DNA from: Strigamia acuminata
Lineage: Eukaryota > Arthropoda > Chilopoda > Geophilomorpha > Linotaeniidae
Length of the DNA stretch: 60,000 bases
Assembly (NCBI GenBank): GCA_949358305.1
Contig: OX442315.1
Coordinates: 4,156,001 to 4,216,000, forward strand
Direction: 5' to 3'
The notes under the pieces were generated by a model, which was not told the DNA's origin, did no database searches, and worked only from the letters and a program-made list of their open reading frames with translations. Below, piece by piece: positions 19,874-30,059 of the stretch. Position 1 is the first letter of the stretch. Each line of letters begins with the position of its first letter. The position numbers and the translations under genes were made by a program.

Positions 19874-20115
19874 CATAGTGTAAGAAGGGATAGTGGTCTC
19901 ACTCGTTAGTTCCCTGATTCGCCACGGCGGCGCTGCGCTCCACAGACAGACTACGACCGCATGGAAACGCATGGTGAAGTAGGTCAAATCCACTTGTTTT
20001 GATCGTTTGAAGCATCAAAAATACAAATAATTATTACTTTTGAACACACATTCATCAAGTAAATATCCTGGCAAGTGTTTTTACCTGTTTCTTGGGTTAT
20101 TTTAATTTTATGACA
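19874..20115. repeat. Left terminal inverted repeat of P-like element
   Basis: 242 bp, inverted match to 36728-36969 with about nine mismatches by eye, several of them C/T at CpG sites. Unusually long compared with the 31-bp repeats of the classical P element. Confidence 0.9.
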
Positions 20116-20654
20116 AGTTTTTTAATCATTATTATTACGAATTTTTTACTTACTGATTATACAATTGTGTTTAGTATTTAAAAAATAAATTTTAATTTAT
20201 GTATTAAATTAATGAACCATGAAATAAAATTAACAAATGATTTTGAAAAAAGTTTAACATGTTTTATTTGTTTAATGTAGATAATTTCATTTGCAAAATG
20301 CCAACAGTTTGTTTTGCACCGGGTTGTAAATCTGGTTATGCAAGTGAAAAAGGGAAAGGAATCAAACATTCTTTTTTTTCACTTCCGAAGGATGAAAAGA
20401 TGCGCCAAATTTGGAGAAATAAGGTTCCACGTTCTGATGCCATTATGGGTGATAGAGATGTCTTATGTGAAATTCATTTTGACCCAAGCAGCATTCAAAC
20501 TCATAATTTTATGACAATTTGTGGAGAAAAAGTAAAAACTCCCCGTAATAGGGTTCAATTGGCTAAGGATGCTTATCCAATAATTTTCCCCAACCTCCCA
20601 AATTATTTGACAACAAAACCAGCAGCAAAAAGGAAGGACCCCAGTCTCAGACGT

Positions 20655-21818
20655 TGTGGTAATCCCAAATTACGACTAATAAAGGAAATTCCTTAAATCT
20701 AATAATTTTATGTGAGTCTAATTTGAGTACCAAAAGGATTGCAAGAATTATCCAGGCACACAGGATGTAGCCCCTATCTTGTGTGGGAAACAAGATAAGA
20801 TCTAGGGACTACAGGATGTGCTACATCCTGTTAGCAGTGAGAGCAGCTGCTAAGAACTCAGTCTGAAACCAAACCTGAACCTGAAAACACCTCCTGAAAA
20901 ACACACAACTGAAAACCACTGAAAATCATTGTTTGTTATGGGAGAAAACTTCACTTCAGATTTAGGCTCACTTCTTGAAATAACACAAGGTTATTTCGAG
21001 ATACACAATTGGTAATTCTCTTCCCAACAAGAAGAGAGGGATTACACTCTTCTCCAAGTAAGAGTCAGGCCAACACTCTTAGCCACAAAAGAGTCAAGAA
21101 TCTTCAGTTCGCCACGGCTAGAACGCTCGTCCACCGCCGCAACAAACGCTGGACCGAGGGAGGAAGATTCACCACGTTGCCGAACGTAAGCAGATCTAGT
21201 TTACGGGATTTCCCGACTAAGACAGCGGAATTCCGCTTGCGTTTGTATTCCGCTCGTATGAGTGGAAATATTCCGTTGGAACCAATTCCCGAGACGTACG
21301 AAGACGCCACGGACGAGATACAGCCAAGACCGGCATATCTCGAGATAATAGCGGTCCCAGACGAGCCACAGCCCGCCAGGACGCACACGAGGACCGAAGC
21401 GAGATTGGACTCCAAGTTTGACGTCCAAGCGAATTCCGTCGCCCACGCCGAGCGACTGGACGCAATAAGAAGATTCAGGACCGAATCCATAATATTCATT
21501 GCATCAGTATTTTTCCTAATTTCCTTATTCCTAGTTATAAGTTATTTTGTCTTGCATGAATATATTAATTAATCTTTCTTATTTGCTATGTTCTCAAAGT
21601 CTGGAAAACCCAGCATTGTAAATTATCATTTATTCATATTTTAATGTAAGATAATTCCGGGTCGGAATTATCCCATTTTATATCAAAGTATTTTTATTAA
21701 AAGTCAGAGAGTTAAATTATAAAAGTTAGTAATTATTTATATTATATGTAAGTCTTTTTAAAGCAATCCTAACGTTCCCCGTGTTGTATTTTAAGTATAA
21801 CATTTCGAGAACGTTACA
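20655..21818 (+). repeat. 5' LTR of element A
   Basis: Contains nested inverted repeats at 20757-20830, a GAAC|GTAAGC splice-donor-like site at 21186, and a G+C-rich stretch (about 21100-21480) that holds the small membrane-protein frame 21258-21572. The rest of the LTR is AT-rich. No clear TATA box was found. Confidence 0.93.
21258..21572 (+). CDS. LTR-encoded small tail-anchored-like ORF (5' LTR)
   Basis: 104-codon frame from ATG 21258 lying wholly inside the LTR. The N-terminal 75 residues are polar and acidic/basic with no domain I recognise; residues about 77-100 are strongly hydrophobic (SIIFIASVFFLISLFLVISY) and end four residues later, which suggests a C-terminal membrane anchor. The frame is open upstream as far as 21009 without an ATG. 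It would be the first ORF on a genomic transcript that starts upstream of it. The same frame is present at 33498-33812. Whether it is expressed is unknown; the long open frame plus a clean membrane segment is the only evidence. Confidence 0.4.
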   Translation: MSGNIPLEPIPETYEDATDEIQPRPAYLEIIAVPDEPQPARTHTRTEARLDSKFDVQANSVAHAERLDAIRRFRTESIIFIASVFFLISLFLVISYFVLHEYIN

Positions 21819-21820
21819 CT

Positions 21821-21832
21821 TGGGGGCCTGTC
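21821..21832 (+). other. Primer-binding site of element A
   Basis: TGGGGGCCTGTC starts two bases after the 5' LTR, as expected for a tRNA primer site. The same 12 bases follow the LTRs of element B. It resembles tRNA-Pro-type sites; the tRNA is inferred, not shown. Confidence 0.6.
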
Positions 21833-21912
21833 GATTTGAACTAAAAATTGTTAAATTTAACGGGACTCTCGACTTTCTTACTGTTTCTTTCTTGCACCTT
21901 TTATTGTAAAAA

Positions 21913-24900
21913 ATGCCGAGAAGAAAGAGCTTTATCCCTACGAAAAAGTATCCGACGCGTCAATCAGGACCACCGACGGACAGCCAAGCGCCAGATCAAG
22001 ATATGGAAGTGGAAATTCCACAAGTACCTGAAATAATTGATCAGGCGCAAGGAGCAGTCGGAGGCAACGTAACAACGCCTTCGCCGCCCAAATTAACTCA
22101 TTCACCGCCAAAATCGGTTGAATTATCTGGAGAACCTGTGTTGCAACAAGTGCGGCCAAAAACTCCGGAAATAACGGCAAAAAAGCCGCCAGACATTTTG
22201 GCACAACGAAAATCGCCAAAATCGCCAAATTCGGCGACGAAAGAGACTGAAACTTCGTCGTCAAAAATTGCACGCTCAATTTCACGACCACCGTCACGTA
22301 GAAGTCACATGTCGGAAGCGGATCGTGAATTGTACGAAAAAACACTGGCCAACGTGAATAAAATTGGATCAGTGTATCAGCAACAATCGTCCAGTGAATG
22401 AGACGCGGCCGAAGTTTCGTTGATGGACTTAATGGACATTGTTGAGGACAGAGTACGTGAACGACCACTTATTCGACGCCAACCAGGCGAAAGGCTTGTA
22501 GACGCCTACCGGAGAAGCCTCAGTGCAATTCGAGCAGATATGGCAGACAGAGCAGGTGAAGCTTTCGACACGGAATCGGCTCGCATAGAAAGTGAAAAAG
22601 GACTCTCGCCGAGCGAAAGAGACGCTCGACGCCGTAAACGACTCGAAAATTTCAAGCGTGATGACGTTTGGGTTGCCTTAATGAGTGAAGAACAAGCAGC
22701 CGTTCGCGCAAAAAATCAACAACGAGAAGTTGATAAAAGACGTCGTGACAGCACAGAGAAATTTGCAGAAAATTCCGTCGAGTGGGTGCGTAACGAAAAT
22801 AATCGTATCCTGTCCGGAATGGAACGTCTGCGAGAAGAGAGAGATATGTTGGAAGCAGAGCAACAAAGATTGGTGGAAGAAAAACGTGAAGTCGAAAAAC
22901 GTAAGCAAGAAGCCATTGCAGCGATAGAGGCAGAAAATGAGCAGCTTCGTTTGATCACCTTTCGCGCTGAACAAGACGCAGAAGCGGTGCGACGCCACTT
23001 ACGCAGAAATCAATTCTCTCAAGACATCCCGTATTCTGCATATGACGTCACGATTAGCGAACTACATGAACGTGCAGGACGACAAAAATCCGAGGAAGAG
23101 TCGGAAAGTCCGTCTAAAAAAAAGAGGGGGGAGGAGCCAGTACCTGGAGATAGGAGAATACAGCCACCCTCACCTGCGCAAAATCAAAATTTAATTGATA
23201 TGTTAAATCAACGAAATTTGCAGCCACACGGTCAGCCAAAAAATAATGATATGCAGCCGATGGAAATAGATACAAATTTCAGAAGTGAAAGACTGCCAAT
23301 GGACATAGACATTCCAGTTGGAGCAAAATGCCCATACACGAGAGATGATCTCGTAACAAGGCAGGGAAATGTGCAAAATATTCAAAACACTCCAAATAGA
23401 AGGGAAGTGCGTCGAGAAAGGCAGCAGACAACCGAAAATCGACCAAATTGGCAAAATCTACCGCCAACTCGACCAAAGGCACCAATATTGGGAGAAAGAG
23501 CAAATTCACCTGTGTCAATAATTAGACCGGAACCACAGTATGCGTGGGAACGACAATACAACAGGCAGGAAGGTGAATTGAGCAGAGAAAATCCGTTTGG
23601 ACGACCAATATTGAGCCCACCAGAATATGAAAACTCGGAAAGAGCAAGAAATAATCCTTTTCTCACTCCACCAAGAGAAAGAGACCAGGAAGTGCCAAGA
23701 AATGAGTATCAGCTGCCACAAGGATTTCAACAGCCAAAGGAGGAAGCAAGAAGTTTCCAAACATACGTAAATCCATGGCTGAACAGCGCAGCAAATCAGC
23801 AAAGAGAATTTCCCCAAAGTCAAGAAGGAGGATTCGCGCATCATAACCGAGGATTTCGAGATTTTAATGCGCCACCATCCTATGACAGAGGAAATCCTCA
23901 ACAGTCGCAACAAGAAAATAACAATTTTCAGCGACAACAGAGAAGTGACAATTTCTCACAAAATAATTCAAGATCAGATAATTTTCGACAAGAACAAAAT
24001 TATCACAGAACGAATTTCGAACCACGTTGTGGACAGCAACAACAGCAAAGGACCAACAACCCATTTGCTGAGCAACTTCCAGAACAAAGAGCGACAGCGC
24101 CAGCACAAGATGCGCAATATTGGGAGCAGTACATCAAAGATCAAATTGACTCCAAATTAGCGGCGACAGAAGTCGATGAAGCTGACGAAGCTCGCCAGAG
24201 AAGGTTCGAAAAATATCGAGCAATTAATTGGACACACACGTTTGAGCCAGAAAGTCAAATTAAATGGGACAGAATTTTGCCAGATATATTTGATGGAAAT
24301 TGGCATGCTGGAACGCAATTTCTGGAAGAAATGGTGCGACTAGCCAGAGCAAGCGGTGCAAGTCCATATTTGACGTTAAAAAAGATTGTTCCAAAAGCAG
24401 TATCCGACAATGCAGCTGATTGGTTCTACGAGCAAGAATTCCAAGATTGGGACTCGTTCGTAAAAGCATTTTTGACAGAATATGGCGAACCAATCGAGAC
24501 ATTGCTATATCATTGGGATAATTGGCAACAGTATAGAGGAGAAGACTTACGAGCATATTTACGACGAACAGAGGATCTCCTCACCAAATTGCCATACAAA
24601 ATGGGCGATGCATCACATGATAGGCAATTCAGAAAAGGCTTGACTCAATATTCGAAAAATATATTGATGTCAGTAAATGCGCCCAATCCAGGGTCATTTA
24701 AAAAATTAGCCACATTCATGCGAGCTCACCAAACAAAGATCGACGAACGTTTTATTACATACATGACAAACGCCGATCGTGAAGCCATGAAAGAACTAAG
24801 TAAGAAGCAATCCGAAGCAGCTTCCGGAGGTACGAGGCGAATGAAACCACGACAATACATTCTCCCGCCTTCATCAAACACGCCAGCTGAACGAACAGTG

Positions 24901-25476
24901 CCAGTGGACCCATCCAATCCTCACCCTCCACCCAAAAATGCAGTCAAGATGACAGCAAAAGCAATAGTGGAAAGGTTAGAGATGGAAGATAAAGAAGAAG
25001 TGCCAAATGAGACAAATTGGGCACAGGAAGAAGTAGAGTCAGAAGTTGATGATTTATTAGAAGGAGCACACGCATTCTACACAAGAAATAACCCGACAGC
25101 TCCAAAATATAAGCCATCACTGCAAGGAAGGACGTTGAATCCGTTCACTCGCCCAGCAGCAGCAGCAGCACCTGCATCTGCGCCAGCCTCAACGCTAACT
25201 CAAGCTGCAAAGCCAACCACAGCTTCAAATAACCTCACGAAGGTGATGGAAACATTTCTGAGTCAACCTTCAACATCAACTGCGCCATTACCTACAGGAG
25301 CGGTTCCGAAGTCTACACAGCCAACAGTCAAGGCCACGCCGGAGAACTCACCTTGCAACAATTGTCAGCAATTAGGACATTGGGCAAGGAATTGTCCCCA
25401 ACCAAAGAAATTTACGAAGGAGGACATTGAGAAGATCGTGCAGTCATTGACGGAATTGGTTCAAAAAAACATGTAG
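21913..25476 (+). pseudogene. Gag of element A with one in-frame stop
   Basis: Structural polyprotein of the particle, 1,187 codons from ATG 21913, unusually long for Gypsy. One TGA at 22399-22401 (codon 163) interrupts an otherwise continuous frame; an ATG follows at 22423 and could allow restart. Residues after the stop form a long charged coiled coil (about 22600-22990), then a Pro/Gln/Asn-rich linker, a capsid-like helical domain (FDGNWHAGTQFLEE, DWFYEQEFQDW, about 24240-24780) and one CCHC zinc knuckle (CNNCQQLGHWARNC, from 25353). It ends at TAG 25474-25476 just after a slippery site for Pol. The TGA may be a simple mutation or a programmed readthrough point; element B gag has no stop, so mutation is more likely. 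Confidence 0.85.
25464..25470 (+). promoter_or_regulatory. -1 frameshift heptamer A AAA AAC (element A)
   Basis: In the gag frame the codons read CAA AAA AAC ATG TAG, giving a canonical A AAA AAC slippery heptamer six bases before the gag stop. The -1 frame is open from here into pol. Downstream structure was not assessed. Confidence 0.75.
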
Positions 25477-25511
25477 GCGCGGACTCTCGAAGCCAAGAGC
25501 AGCCCGCGCCC

Positions 25512-28500
25512 ATGTGTAACTCGGAAACCGGTGCGAAAGAAGAGACAGTGGCACAAGCAAAAGAAATGGAAATTTCAGAAGAAGTTAAAGCAAATGACGA
25601 TAAACTGGAATCTCCAGAATGCAAGTTGGAAGTGAAGGAAGAAATTAAAACAGAGATTCAAAAAATAGATGCATCATATTTCACCAAAGAAGTAAAAGCA
25701 GAGCTGGAACAAATGGAAAAACCGACAGAGTCGCCAGCTACAGTCTTTTGGTGCAATGTGAAAAAAGATTTTGAAGAAACACCGACATTAAGCGAAGAAA
25801 TAATGTCGATGAAGAGCGAATTCATAACATTGGACGCGATGTTTGAAGAATTACCTCAGTTCTCAGACGAAGAAAAATACCGTCTAAGGCGAAGTGACAT
25901 CTTGGTTTCCAATGATGAAATCATGAATGGTCTGACGACGCTAAGAATTATTACGAAAAAAGGATCCATAGTAACTATGCTGGATTCAGGGGCCAACCGG
26001 AGCTACATCACGATGCCTCTAATCAAGAAGATGGAACTGGAAAAGAAAATAATTCCAGGAGACTCAAAAGCAGTCGTATCAACTGCAGATGGAGATGTAA
26101 CGCCTGTTGGACACATCAATTTGTCATTCACGTGGTCCCACGGTGTGAATAATCATCATTTCATAATTTTGCCACATCAGTATTCCTTCATTCTCGCTGG
26201 AAATGATTTTATGAAAAAATTAAATATTCAGCCAAATCCAGTAACGGGAGGATGGAATTTTATCGCAAATGTGCCAGCGCCAAGACCATATATTGCGCAA
26301 GATGTGTTGGATCGCTACGAGGAGAAATTAGAGCAGCCAGCATCATCATTTATGACATTTGTGAAAAGGACAGATTATAAAACATTCCAAGCTCGACTAA
26401 AAGTTGGAAATGCGATTGCAACATTGACTGATGAAGCAAAATTAGAATTAACTGAAGCAAAACAGTTAGAAAAAGTGCTACGCAGACATGAAAAAATTCT
26501 GACAAAAGTACCAGGGAGAACACACGTGACACAACATAACATTGACTTAGATACAGATAAGCCAATAAGAGTGCCATTTCACAGCTGGAATCCCCAGAAA
26601 CGTGAAATTTTAAAGCAAATGTGCACAGATTTGAAAGAAAAAGGCTATGTGTCAGATGCAATTGGCGATTACGCAACAAGGATAGTCCTTGTGATGAGGC
26701 AAGGATCGGACCCTCGTCTCTGTATTGATTATCGTCCGATAAATGAACACACTAAATATGATCCACCGCAAATGCCGACAATTGACGAAATTTTGCGTGA
26801 ATTAGGCGAGTTCAATTGGGTCTCGACAATAGACTTAACAAAAGGGTACTGGCAGATCGAATTAAGGCCAGAGGACCGCCCTAAAACAGCCTTTTGGAGT
26901 CCGATCGGACGTCTCATGTTTAACGTGATGCCGTTCGGTCTGGTCAATGCGCCCACGACATTCCAAAGAATGATCGAAAAAGTTTTGGGAGACGCATACA
27001 GGATGTATGCGTGGGCATATCTGGATGACATTGTCATCGTTTCAAAAACATTCAAGGAACACATACAACATGTTGACAATGTTTTGACCAAATTGAAAAA
27101 TGCTGGATTACATGTAAATCCAGAAAAATCGAAGTTTTTCAGAAAAGAACTTTCCTTTTTAGGCTACAAGCTTGGAGTTAATGGGCTCAGTGTGGACCCA
27201 AAGAAAGTCTCAGCAATCAAAGACTTTCCAGCACCAACATATCTCAAAAGTTTACAAAGATTCCTTGGAATGGTGAATTTCTTTCACCGACTGCTAAAGA
27301 ATTTGGCAACCACTGCAGAGCCATTACGCCCACTGCTAAAAAAGGAAACAGAATTTGTGTGGACCGAAGTTCATCAAAAAGCATTTGACGAAATTAAAGC
27401 AGCACTAACCGACTCAGATACGCTAAAGCTGCCAAACCTATACAAGCCATTTATTGTGCATACGGATGCCAGTCAAAAGGGACTTGGAGCGGCACTTATG
27501 CAGGAGCAGCTAGTCGATGGTCAAATGATAGAAGTTCCGTGTGTCTACGCGAGCAGAAGCCTTCAGCAAGCTGAGAAAAATTACAGCGCTACGGACTTAG
27601 AATGTCTCGGCGTAATCTGGGCACTACGGAAATTCCGTCCATATTTAGAGTTTACACACTTCACAGTGCAGACAGACCACCAAGCGCTCAAGTGGTTAAT
27701 GATGCTAGAAGAACCAGCCGGACGTTTGGCAAGATGGCAGATGGAACTTATGAGTTTCAACTTCAAAATAAATTACATCAAAGGGCCATCAAACGTCGTA
27801 GCTGACGCATTATCACGAGCACCAGTAGATAATTTGGATGAACCCGAAATCTACGATGAAATTACGTCATATTGCCCAACAGCAAATGGACAATGGTCAT
27901 TCACAAATTGGAACCAACTTCCACGTCAAGATCGCGAGCCAACTCCTGAAGAAAAAGAAGAAAAATTCATCACATATTGGTGCCAATCACTCAACACCAA
28001 AGATGAGGAGTTCGAGCAAGATCAAGAGGAAGAAGATTGGAAATATATGCCCAATACAGAAAATAAAATGATGAAAACATTTGTCGCCAGAGTAACAGAA
28101 CAATTAGATTGTGCGCCACCTTCGCGACAAGACTTTATTGATCATCAAATCCGAGATAGACAATGTCAACAAATGAGACATTTTCTGGAGACACAAGAAC
28201 TTCCACCACAAGTTAGAACGCCAATAGAAAAACAGATTTTCCGAAAAGTGGCGAATCAACATATTGTGGAAGATGGATTACTACTTCGATTCCAACCCAC
28301 TCTTTCCGACGAATTAGGTGATGATGGAAGAGCGATGAAAGTAGTAGTACCAAAGACTTTACGTCACAGAGTCTTATGGTTAATGCACGGCCATCCGCTG
28401 GCAAGCCATTGTGGAATTTCTCGCACATTATACCGAATGCGACAAATTTATACATGGTCAGGAATGAAAAAAGACGTGGCACGCTTTATTAAACACTGCC

Positions 28501-29765
28501 CACGTTGCCAGGCATGTAAGCCACGCATTAAGCCAAAAATTGAATCCGCAGAAATTGGGCCTTACGCACCATTTGAGTGTCTCAGTATCGACCTCACAGG
28601 CCCAAAACCAAGAACAGATCGCGGAAATACATACATCTTGGTAATTGTAGATGTCGCAACAAGATGGCCAATTTTTTATCCAATGTCAAATCCAACAGCG
28701 GTAAAAATTGCTAATTGCATCTACGATGTATCAATGAGATGGGGATTTCCCCGCAAATTATTGTCAGACAATGGCCCACAATTTAAAGCCAAAGTCTACA
28801 AGGAATTTTGCCGAAAATTTAAAATTGTGCCGAAATTCACGTCCCCTTATCATCCACAAGCCAACCCAGTCGAAAGGGTTAACAGGGACATAAAATATAT
28901 TATTTCGATTTATTCTGACCTTCACAATAAATGGGATGAATATTTACGCGAAATAGCATTCAGTATAAGAACCACTGACACCCGTGGTAGAGGCTATTCG
29001 CCAGCATATTTAAATTGCGGGCGCGAATTTCGAGTGCCATGGGACCCAAGAATATTGGATGATATGTTGCAAATCGACCCGCAAAATCCTCACATTTACG
29101 TGCAAAAATTGGAGCGCATCATTGGTGACACATATCAACACATGATGGCGCACATCGTCGATTTGCGAGAAAGAGTAAAAAACAAGAAATTGGACGGAAA
29201 ATTTCAAGATTTCCGAGTCAATGATCTTGTGTGGCGAGAAAGTCACATATTATCAAGTGCACAACATGGAATTTCGGCAGGATTAGCCGATAAACGCACA
29301 GGGCCGTACGTCATTATGCAAATTCACCAAGGAGGCGCGGCAAAATTGAAAAGGTTAAGAGACAACAAAATTTTTGGATCAATTCATTTGACAGAATTGA
29401 CTCCATATTTTCCTGAATTTAACCAGGAAATATGGAAGGAAAATCAATCTGCAAGCGACATAAATGCAGAAGTTGTCAACACACTTTATGACGAAGTCGC
29501 GACCCCTCCAAATGATGAGACAGCGCCTGCAGAAAACAATGGAGCGCATTCCACACCAGAGTGTGAAGTCCAAGCCACTCCATTCCCACCTGTCAATAAT
29601 GTAGAAATCCGTCAACAAGTGGACGAATTTTTAAAAAGGAGGGAGGAAGGGGTGAGAAGAAAAATTAGAAATAAATTGCGCAAAAAAGATAAAGTGGAAA
29701 ATCCACACGAAACCAGTGAAAAACCGACTCTTAAATACAATTTAAGAGATCGAGCAAAAATCTGA
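25512..29765 (+). CDS. Pol of element A (PR-RT-RH-IN)
   Basis: Replication polyprotein, 1,417 codons from ATG 25512, open in the -1 frame from before the slippery site, so synthesis as a Gag-Pol fusion is likely. After an acidic N-terminal segment: aspartic protease (LDSGANRSY, LAGNDFM), reverse transcriptase (LCIDYRPIN, MPFGLVNAP, YLDD), RNase H (HTDASQKG, TDLECLG, TDHQALKW), integrase zinc finger (HGHP, H, CPRCQAC), integrase core (SIDLTGP, LSDNGPQF, NPVERVN) and a GPY motif (KRTGPYVIM). The 34-residue spacing between the second Asp and Glu matches element B. The frame is uninterrupted. Copies cDNA and integrates it in the nucleus. Confidence 0.95.
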   Translation: MCNSETGAKEETVAQAKEMEISEEVKANDDKLESPECKLEVKEEIKTEIQKIDASYFTKEVKAELEQMEKPTESPATVFWCNVKKDFEETPTLSEEIMSMKSEFITLDAMFEELPQFSDEEKYRLRRSDILVSNDEIMNGLTTLRIITKKGSIVTMLDSGANRSYITMPLIKKMELEKKIIPGDSKAVVSTADGDVTPVGHINLSFTWSHGVNNHHFIILPHQYSFILAGNDFMKKLNIQPNPVTGGWNFIANVPAPRPYIAQDVLDRYEEKLEQPASSFMTFVKRTDYKTFQARLKVGNAIATLTDEAKLELTEAKQLEKVLRRHEKILTKVPGRTHVTQHNIDLDTDKPIRVPFHSWNPQKREILKQMCTDLKEKGYVSDAIGDYATRIVLVMRQGSDPRLCIDYRPINEHTKYDPPQMPTIDEILRELGEFNWVSTIDLTKGYWQIELRPEDRPKTAFWSPIGRLMFNVMPFGLVNAPTTFQRMIEKVLGDAYRMYAWAYLDDIVIVSKTFKEHIQHVDNVLTKLKNAGLHVNPEKSKFFRKELSFLGYKLGVNGLSVDPKKVSAIKDFPAPTYLKSLQRFLGMVNFFHRLLKNLATTAEPLRPLLKKETEFVWTEVHQKAFDEIKAALTDSDTLKLPNLYKPFIVHTDASQKGLGAALMQEQLVDGQMIEVPCVYASRSLQQAEKNYSATDLECLGVIWALRKFRPYLEFTHFTVQTDHQALKWLMMLEEPAGRLARWQMELMSFNFKINYIKGPSNVVADALSRAPVDNLDEPEIYDEITSYCPTANGQWSFTNWNQLPRQDREPTPEEKEEKFITYWCQSLNTKDEEFEQDQEEEDWKYMPNTENKMMKTFVARVTEQLDCAPPSRQDFIDHQIRDRQCQQMRHFLETQELPPQVRTPIEKQIFRKVANQHIVEDGLLLRFQPTLSDELGDDGRAMKVVVPKTLRHRVLWLMHGHPLASHCGISRTLYRMRQIYTWSGMKKDVARFIKHCPRCQACKPRIKPKIESAEIGPYAPFECLSIDLTGPKPRTDRGNTYILVIVDVATRWPIFYPMSNPTAVKIANCIYDVSMRWGFPRKLLSDNGPQFKAKVYKEFCRKFKIVPKFTSPYHPQANPVERVNRDIKYIISIYSDLHNKWDEYLREIAFSIRTTDTRGRGYSPAYLNCGREFRVPWDPRILDDMLQIDPQNPHIYVQKLERIIGDTYQHMMAHIVDLRERVKNKKLDGKFQDFRVNDLVWRESHILSSAQHGISAGLADKRTGPYVIMQIHQGGAAKLKRLRDNKIFGSIHLTELTPYFPEFNQEIWKENQSASDINAEVVNTLYDEVATPPNDETAPAENNGAHSTPECEVQATPFPPVNNVEIRQQVDEFLKRREEGVRRKIRNKLRKKDKVENPHETSEKPTLKYNLRDRAKI

Positions 29766-30059
29766 AGTCCCCAGTATCTATAAATAGAAATGGCGTCACT
29801 CGGAATCCAGGATATGGATGACGTCATGGGATAGGGGCTGAACGGAAACAAAACGTCACTTTTCCGTTCATCGCCAAAGTGAAAACACACAAGTGTTCGT
29901 GTCAAACAAACAACTCGGATTTACCAACGAAAATAGGATTTATCACTGGATAGTAAGTTAAACTGAAGTGGATTGCCACAATAAATATATAATAACAAAC
30001 AAACTTCGTCGAAATTAGGAATTTATCGAAATTTCAAACGAAAGTAACGAGCGCCAATT
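29766..30059 (+). other. Spacer between pol and ORF3 (element A)
   Basis: 294 bp without an open frame. Probably holds the splice acceptor and 5' untranslated part of a subgenomic ORF3 message, but I could not pick one convincing acceptor. Confidence 0.4.
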
